Of a stretch of 10,678 nt of DNA, positions 6,634 through 10,678 are shown piece after piece. Each line of letters starts with the position of its first letter. Position 1 is the stretch's first letter. The position numbers and the translations under genes are program-made. Source of the DNA: Wenzhouxiangella sp. Lineage in GTDB: Bacteria; Pseudomonadota; Gammaproteobacteria; Xanthomonadales; Wenzhouxiangellaceae. The notes beneath the pieces were generated by a model. The model saw nothing but the letters and a program-made list of their open reading frames with translations. It had not been told where the DNA came from and did not search any database. The DNA is taken from contig JAGYMV010000020.1 in assembly GCA_018400355.1 (NCBI GenBank), positions 1 to 10,678 of the forward strand, given 5' to 3'.

Positions 6634-8064
6634 ATGACCAAAAACAAACGCCTGTATTTGCTCGATACCAACGTGTTGATGCACGACCCAACCGCTTTGT
6701 TTCGGTTTGAAGAACACGACATCTTTCTTCCCATGGTGGTCTTAGAAGAACTCGACCGCGCCAAAAAAGGGGTTTCTGAGGTGGCGCGCAATGTGCGCCA
6801 GGTCTCTCGCTTTTTAAATGAGCTGATGCATGGCGATGGTACCGACGGCACCCCCCTGAATTTGGACCAAGGCGTTGCTTTGATCCAACCCGAAGGGCTC
6901 AAACTCAACATCGGAACGGGCCGCTTGTACTTCCAAACCCAAGCGCTGGCCAATGGCGAGTCTCTGATGGGAGACCATTCTTTGGCCGACAACGAGATCT
7001 TGTTGGCGGCGTTGAACTTAAGCCATGAGAGATCGGATCTAGAGATTGTGTTGGTGTCCAAAGACATCAACTTAAGAATCAAAGCCACCATCCATGGCAT
7101 CTTGGCCGAGGATTACCACAACGACCGCGCTTTGGATGATTTGAGTCTTTTGTATACCGGTTTGACCGAACGCGATGGGGCGTTTTGGGAACGGCACAAC
7201 ACCGAAGATTCTTGGACCCAAGATGGGCGGACGTTTTATCGCATCGCCCGCCACGCTGATGATGTCTGGTACCCCAATCAGTGCCTTCGCTTGGAGGGTG
7301 AACATGGCATTGAGGCCTTGGTCAGAGAAGTCAGCGATGAGCAGGTGGTGTTTGAGTTGGCCCAAGACCACCGCCGGCCCAATTTAAGCGTTTGGGGCAT
7401 CCAAGCCAGAAACCCCGAACAAAATTTTGCGCTGAATTTATTGATGGACCCAGAGATTGATTTTGTGACCTTGCTGGGCACGGCCGGTACGGGTAAAACT
7501 TTATTGACCCTGGCCGCAGGGCTTGCTCAAACCATGGATGAGAAACGTTACCGCGAGATCATTGTGACGCGTGCCACGGTTTCGGTGGGCGAAGACATTG
7601 GCTATTTACCGGGCACTGAAGAAGAGAAGATGACCCCTTGGATGGGGGCATTGACCGACAATCTGGAATTTCTGACAGAACCCGATGGCGCCGATCAAGG
7701 CGGTGGTGCGTTCTCAACCACTTGGGGACGCTCTGCCACGCAGGAGTTACTCACCAACAAAATCAAAATTCGGTCATTGAATTTTATGCGCGGTCGCACC
7801 TTCTTAAACCGCTACCTCATTATCGATGAGGCTCAAAACATCACGCCCAAACAAATGAAGACCTTGATCACGCGCGCAGGTCCCGGCACCAAAATTGTTT
7901 GCCTAGGGAATGTCGAACAAATCGACACACCCTATCTGACAGAAACCACATCGGGCCTGACCTACGCAATTGATCGCTTCAAGCACTGGGCGCACGCTGG
8001 TCACATCACGCTCAAACGGGGCGAGAGATCGCGCTTGGCCGACTTTGCCTCGCAAGCGCTATAA
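6634..8064 (+). CDS. PIN domain-PhoH ATPase fusion (PhoH2-type)
   Basis: A 476-residue two-domain protein. The N-terminal PIN-like nuclease domain (about residues 6-155) carries acidic residues at the metal-site positions: D11 in LLDTNVLMHD, E39 in VVLEELDRAKKG, D119 in LADNEIL and D144 in VSKDINLRIKA. A linker leads to the PhoH ATPase domain (about 255-476) with Walker A GTAGTGKT (282-289), Walker B LIIDEAQN (395-402) and a C-terminal LKRGERSRLADFA. PhoH2-type proteins from other bacteria couple RNA unwinding to sequence-preferring RNase activity, and this architecture predicts the same. The ATG at 6634 opens the PIN domain directly; AGGGG 9 nt upstream is the likely ribosome-binding site, since AAAGG is too close. 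It lies downstream of bcp and is convergent with clpB. PhoH paralogues such as YbeZ lack the PIN domain, so this is the long type. Confidence 0.93.
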   Translation: MTKNKRLYLLDTNVLMHDPTALFRFEEHDIFLPMVVLEELDRAKKGVSEVARNVRQVSRFLNELMHGDGTDGTPLNLDQGVALIQPEGLKLNIGTGRLYFQTQALANGESLMGDHSLADNEILLAALNLSHERSDLEIVLVSKDINLRIKATIHGILAEDYHNDRALDDLSLLYTGLTERDGAFWERHNTEDSWTQDGRTFYRIARHADDVWYPNQCLRLEGEHGIEALVREVSDEQVVFELAQDHRRPNLSVWGIQARNPEQNFALNLLMDPEIDFVTLLGTAGTGKTLLTLAAGLAQTMDEKRYREIIVTRATVSVGEDIGYLPGTEEEKMTPWMGALTDNLEFLTEPDGADQGGGAFSTTWGRSATQELLTNKIKIRSLNFMRGRTFLNRYLIIDEAQNITPKQMKTLITRAGPGTKIVCLGNVEQIDTPYLTETTSGLTYAIDRFKHWAHAGHITLKRGERSRLADFASQAL

Positions 8065-8101
8065 GGCAATCGCTGCCCATCGTCTTTGATCGACCGAAGT
8101 T

Positions 8102-8123
8102 CAGCCTTGTTGATCTAAGGCTG
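8102..8123 (+). terminator. Hairpin in the phoH/clpB convergent gap
   Basis: CAGCCTT (8102-8108) pairs perfectly with AAGGCTG (8117-8123) across an 8-nt loop. The palindrome works equally on both strands and lies between two converging genes, as a bidirectional terminator would. It lacks a clear U-tract on either side (GGGCTTTGTT follows on the plus strand), so intrinsic termination may be weak. Confidence 0.45.
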
Positions 8124-8153
8124 GGCTTTGTTACCTAGAGCTGGGCTTTGTTA
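8120..8153. repeat. 14-bp direct duplication at the end of clpB
   Basis: GCTGGGCTTTGTTA occurs at 8120-8133 and again at 8140-8153, a period of 20 nt. The right copy encodes the last ClpB residues (reverse strand, ending NKAQL); the left copy is just past the stop codon and overlaps the hairpin. It looks like a slippage or tandem duplication of the gene end and is out of frame with the stop-proximal copy. Confidence 0.7.
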
Positions 8154-9664
8154 AAGGTCAGCTCGGTATCTTCCACATCGACCACAATCTCATCGCCTGA
8201 GACAAACTCTCCAGCCAACAACCGCTGCGCCAACACATTTTCTAATTCGTGTTGAATCGCGCGTTTGAGCGGTCGGGCACCATAGACGGGATCAAACCCG
8301 GCTTTGCCCAAGTGATCGAGCGCTGGATCGGTCACCGTTAAAGCCAAGTCGCGTTCTTTCAAGCGCGCAATCAAACCATCGATTTGGATCCGAGCAATCG
8401 AGCGGATTTGGGTGGCGTCTAAGGGGTGGAACACCACCATGTCATCGATTCGGTTTAAGAACTCAGGCCTAAAGTGGCCAGAGACCACCTCCATGACCGC
8501 TGATTTCATGGCCTCGTAGCCCTCGCCCGCCAACGCCTGAATGCGATCGGAACCCAGATTCGAGGTCATCACAATCACCGCGTTTCGAAAATCCACCGTG
8601 CGGCCATGGCTGTCGGTCAAACGGCCATCGTCTAAGACCTGCAATAAGATATTGAATACATCCGGGTGGGCTTTTTCCACCTCATCGAGCAAGATCACCG
8701 AATAAGGTCGGCGCCGAACGGCTTCGGTGAGATACCCGCCTTCTTCATAGCCCACATAACCCGGTGGTGCGCCAATCAAACGAGCCACCGAATGTTTTTC
8801 CATGAACTCAGACATGTCGATCCGCACCATGGCCTCTTCGGTGTCGAACAAAAATTGCGCCAAGGATTTGCACAACTCGGTTTTGCCCACACCGGTGGGG
8901 CCTAAGAACAAAAACGAGCCATTGGGACGGTTCGGGTCAGACAAACCCGCTCTTGAGCGGCGAATGGCATCGGCCACGGCTTGTACCGCCTCATCTTGTC
9001 CCACCACCCGCTCGTGCAGCGCCGATTCCATGCGAAGCAACTTATCGCGCTCACCTTCGAGCATTTTTGAAACAGGAATGCCGGTCCAACGCGCCACCAC
9101 CTCAGCGATCTCTTCTTCGGTGACTTTATTTCTCAAGAGCTGGAAACCCCCTTGTTGGCCATCGCCTTCAGAAGCCTGCTCGGCCTCTAGGAGTTGTTTT
9201 TCCAACTCAGGAATCCGACCGTGCTGAAGCTCTGCCATGCGGGTGAGGTCTTGCGCGCGCCGAGCATTTTCCAACTCGGCCCGCGCCCGTTCCAGCTCTT
9301 CTCGAATTTGGCTGGAGCCGGCCACGGTGGCTTTTTCCGCCACCCAGATCTCATCGAGATCTGAAAACTCACGCTCGAGTTCATGGATCTCAGATTCAAG
9401 GTCCTCAAGTCGTTTTTTGGACGCCTCATCGGTCTCTTTTTTCAACGCCTCTTTTTGAATCTTGAGTTGAATCAGCCGACGTTCCAATCGATCCAGCGCT
9501 TCTGGCTTGGAATCAATCTCCATCCGAATGCGACTGGCCGCCTCGTCCATCAAATCGATGGCTTTATCTGGCAGGTTGCGGTCGGTGATGTAGCGATGGG
9601 ACAACGTGGCCGCGGCCACGAGTGCAGGGTCGGTGATGTCCATCAACATCAATAAAGAACACAT
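8135..9664 (-). CDS. clpB: 5'-truncated ClpB disaggregase (M domain and second ATPase domain only)
   Basis: Homology to ClpB begins at ITDPALVAAATLSHRYI (about position 9640) and runs to a normal C-terminus at 8135, about 500 residues. Intact ClpB, a hexameric AAA+ disaggregase acting with DnaK, has about 860. Present are the end of the NBD1 small subdomain (LPDKAIDLMDEAASRIRM), the coiled-coil M domain (Arg/Glu/Leu-rich, about residues 55-170 of this reading), the NBD2 Walker A GPTGVGKT, Walker B VILLDEVEKAH, the GYVGYEEGG pore loop and the PVYGARPLKRAIQ sensor-2 region. The N-terminal domain and NBD1 Walker A/B core are absent. Upstream the frame runs into pheA DNA, so the first residues (MCSLLMLMD) are pheA sequence in another frame. 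No ribosome-binding site precedes that ATG, and the heat-shock promoter of the native gene is gone. Probably a non-functional fragment unless the join is an assembly artefact. Identity of the retained part is certain. Confidence 0.93.
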   Translation of the reverse strand: MCSLLMLMDITDPALVAAATLSHRYITDRNLPDKAIDLMDEAASRIRMEIDSKPEALDRLERRLIQLKIQKEALKKETDEASKKRLEDLESEIHELEREFSDLDEIWVAEKATVAGSSQIREELERARAELENARRAQDLTRMAELQHGRIPELEKQLLEAEQASEGDGQQGGFQLLRNKVTEEEIAEVVARWTGIPVSKMLEGERDKLLRMESALHERVVGQDEAVQAVADAIRRSRAGLSDPNRPNGSFLFLGPTGVGKTELCKSLAQFLFDTEEAMVRIDMSEFMEKHSVARLIGAPPGYVGYEEGGYLTEAVRRRPYSVILLDEVEKAHPDVFNILLQVLDDGRLTDSHGRTVDFRNAVIVMTSNLGSDRIQALAGEGYEAMKSAVMEVVSGHFRPEFLNRIDDMVVFHPLDATQIRSIARIQIDGLIARLKERDLALTVTDPALDHLGKAGFDPVYGARPLKRAIQHELENVLAQRLLAGEFVSGDEIVVDVEDTELTFNKAQL

Positions 9665-10631
9665 AATCCCAACGACCTTGTCGAGATGGTCTTGATTCGA
9701 TCCGACTCATGTTGACACCATGCCGTGACAGAGGCTCGAGCATTTTGAACAAAGCACCTGGGCCATCGCTGCCTGCCACCAACAATGTGGCCTTATCATC
9801 ACCAGACGATGGCAACAACGAGCGCCCCAAGACCAAAAATCGAGTGGTGTTATCGACATGGTCTTCGATGTTGCCAAACAAAACAGGCAATGAATAGACT
9901 TCTGCAGCATGACGACCCGCTATGGCTGCGGCATCATCCATTTGCCGCACGCGCCGAGCCGCCTCCGCATTGCTAGAGACACCGATTAATTCAGCGTTGG
10001 GCAAATTGGCAGCCAACCAATGTTTGCACTGGGCCAGTGACTGTTGATGCGCGTACACCCGCTGAATCTGATCGAGCGATTTCACATGGGTGAGCAGGTG
10101 CTGATGGATCCGCAACTCCACTTCGGCTGCGATCTTAATGTCTGAGTGTAAAAACATATCCAAGGTATGAGAAACAATCCCCTGGGTGGAGTTTTCCACA
10201 GGCACAACACCAAAGTCCACCTCTGCTGCCTGCACTTGTAGAAATACATCCTCAATCGATGGCTGCGCGATGGCGCTGACTGAATGACCAAATTGTCGAT
10301 AAACTGCTTGTTGGGTGAAAGTCCCCTCGGGCCCAAGATAGGCTATTCGCATGGGCTCTTGCTGCGCCAAACAGGCCGACATGATTTCTCGGAACACACG
10401 AAGCATCACCGAGTCATTGAGACCCTCATCATCACCTTGATTGCGTTCAATCACTTTTCTTAAAACTTGGGCTTCGCGATCGGGCCGATAATAGGCACTG
10501 GCCTGATCCAAATCTCCCTTGGCTTGACGGACTTGAGCAGCCAGTTTGGCGCGCTGATTGATCAATGCCTGGATTTGGGCATCTACCTCATCAATGTCTA
10601 TCCGAATTGTATCGAGCGACTGATCAGCCAT
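9564..10631 (-). CDS. pheA: Bifunctional chorismate mutase/prephenate dehydratase, 3'-truncated
   Basis: The P-protein converts chorismate to prephenate and on to phenylpyruvate in phenylalanine synthesis. From the ATG at 10631 there is an AroQ-type chorismate mutase (about residues 5-92, with QINQRAKLAAQVRQAK-like helix 1). A prephenate dehydratase domain follows (about 95-270) with YLGPEGTFTQQAV, VPVENSTQG and the catalytic NTTRF (261-265). An ACT regulatory domain starts near 280 (DGPGALFKMLEPL, ESRPSRQG, YVFFIDVDGH). Normal sequence stops at H332; the remaining 23 residues are clpB DNA read in the wrong frame, ending in a stop at 9564. About 30-35 ACT residues are lost, so catalysis may survive while folding or phenylalanine feedback inhibition is likely damaged. 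The ATG at 10631 overlaps the serC end by 8 nt; a TTG at 10643 is a less likely start. The usual downstream hisC/tyrA/aroA genes are not here. Confidence 0.93.
   Translation of the reverse strand: MADQSLDTIRIDIDEVDAQIQALINQRAKLAAQVRQAKGDLDQASAYYRPDREAQVLRKVIERNQGDDEGLNDSVMLRVFREIMSACLAQQEPMRIAYLGPEGTFTQQAVYRQFGHSVSAIAQPSIEDVFLQVQAAEVDFGVVPVENSTQGIVSHTLDMFLHSDIKIAAEVELRIHQHLLTHVKSLDQIQRVYAHQQSLAQCKHWLAANLPNAELIGVSSNAEAARRVRQMDDAAAIAGRHAAEVYSLPVLFGNIEDHVDNTTRFLVLGRSLLPSSGDDKATLLVAGSDGPGALFKMLEPLSRHGVNMSRIESRPSRQGRWDYVFFIDVDGHHRPCTRGRGHVVPSLHHRPQPAR
9634..9640 (-). other. pheA/clpB breakpoint
   Basis: Within this 7-nt stretch (GACATCA on the minus strand) the last pheA-like codons (GAT GGA CAT, residues D330-G331-H332) overlap the first clpB-like codons (GAC ATC ACC, encoding D-I-T). 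The short shared stretch fits joining at microhomology. The clpB frame is +1 relative to pheA, so no in-frame fusion protein results. Confidence 0.85.
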
Positions 10632-10677
10632 GTTGACGTTCAAACTCTCTCATGAATTCGACCAAAGCCACAACAGC
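10624..10677 (-). CDS. serC: Phosphoserine aminotransferase, C-terminal 17 codons only
   Basis: Only the end of the gene is in the window. It reads AVVALVEFMREFERQHG and then TGA at 10626-10624, which matches the conserved SerC C-terminus (E. coli ends DFMVEFERRHG). SerC makes phosphoserine in serine synthesis and also serves pyridoxal phosphate synthesis. Its stop overlaps the pheA start by 8 nt (ATGGCTGA), indicating translational coupling in a serC-pheA operon, the usual order in betaproteobacteria. The fragment is short, so the call rests on this motif together with the pheA context. Confidence 0.8.
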   Translation of the reverse strand, partial: AVVALVEFMREFERQHG

Positions 10678-10678
10678 T

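Noticed and set aside
9620..9664. Programmed frameshift giving a PheA-ClpB fusion protein
   Set aside because: The clpB frame is +1 to pheA, but there is no slippery sequence, stimulatory structure or plausible reason for such a fusion; half of each partner is missing.
1..10678. CRISPR array, transposon ends, phage genes, toxin-antitoxin or defence island
   Set aside because: No regularly spaced repeats, transposase, integrase or phage-like genes are present; nearly every base is explained by housekeeping genes.

Overview
The window looks like chromosomal DNA from a proteobacterium, most likely a betaproteobacterium. This rests on the gene families and short-range gene orders: pcnB-folK, dapA-bamC, bcp-phoH, serC-pheA and a 107-residue seven-iron ferredoxin. 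I ran no database search, so the lineage is an inference. Almost all the DNA is coding, base composition is moderately GC-rich throughout, and I see no insertion sequence, tRNA, rRNA or CRISPR array.

Layout from left to right. (1) 1-1208, minus: an MFS permease whose 3' end is cut by the window edge, read in an open frame with no stop. (2) 1407-2045, plus: a small orphan ParA-type ATPase. (3) 3938-2072, minus: pcnB (poly(A) polymerase) followed after 4 nt by folK (folate synthesis). (4) 4015-4338, plus: fdxA, a seven-iron ferredoxin, divergent from pcnB. (5) 5976-4379, minus: dapA (lysine and diaminopimelate synthesis) followed by a short BamC/NlpB-like outer-membrane lipoprotein. (6) 6070-8064, plus: bcp (peroxiredoxin) and phoH (PIN-PhoH RNase/ATPase), divergent from dapA. 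(7) 10678-8135, minus: the last 17 codons of serC, overlapping the start of pheA, which runs abruptly into the 3' part of clpB.

The most unusual feature is at about 9634-9640. On the minus strand pheA is intact through its chorismate mutase and prephenate dehydratase domains and into the ACT domain. It then switches, within about 7 nt and in a different frame, to the middle of clpB. The end of the PheA ACT domain and the first roughly 40% of ClpB, including its first ATPase core, are both missing. This is either a real deletion or rearrangement breaking two conserved genes, or a chimeric assembly join. The sequence alone cannot decide which.

The other genes are ordinary housekeeping functions in short convergent and divergent units: RNA decay, folate, lysine, envelope assembly, redox defence and aromatic amino acids. 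I found no convincing new multi-gene system. Smaller points of interest are a possible leaderless promoter on the MFS gene, a ParA with no ParB, a Bcp lacking the usual resolving cysteine, a 14-bp duplication at the clpB stop codon, and a small tandem repeat directly after fdxA.
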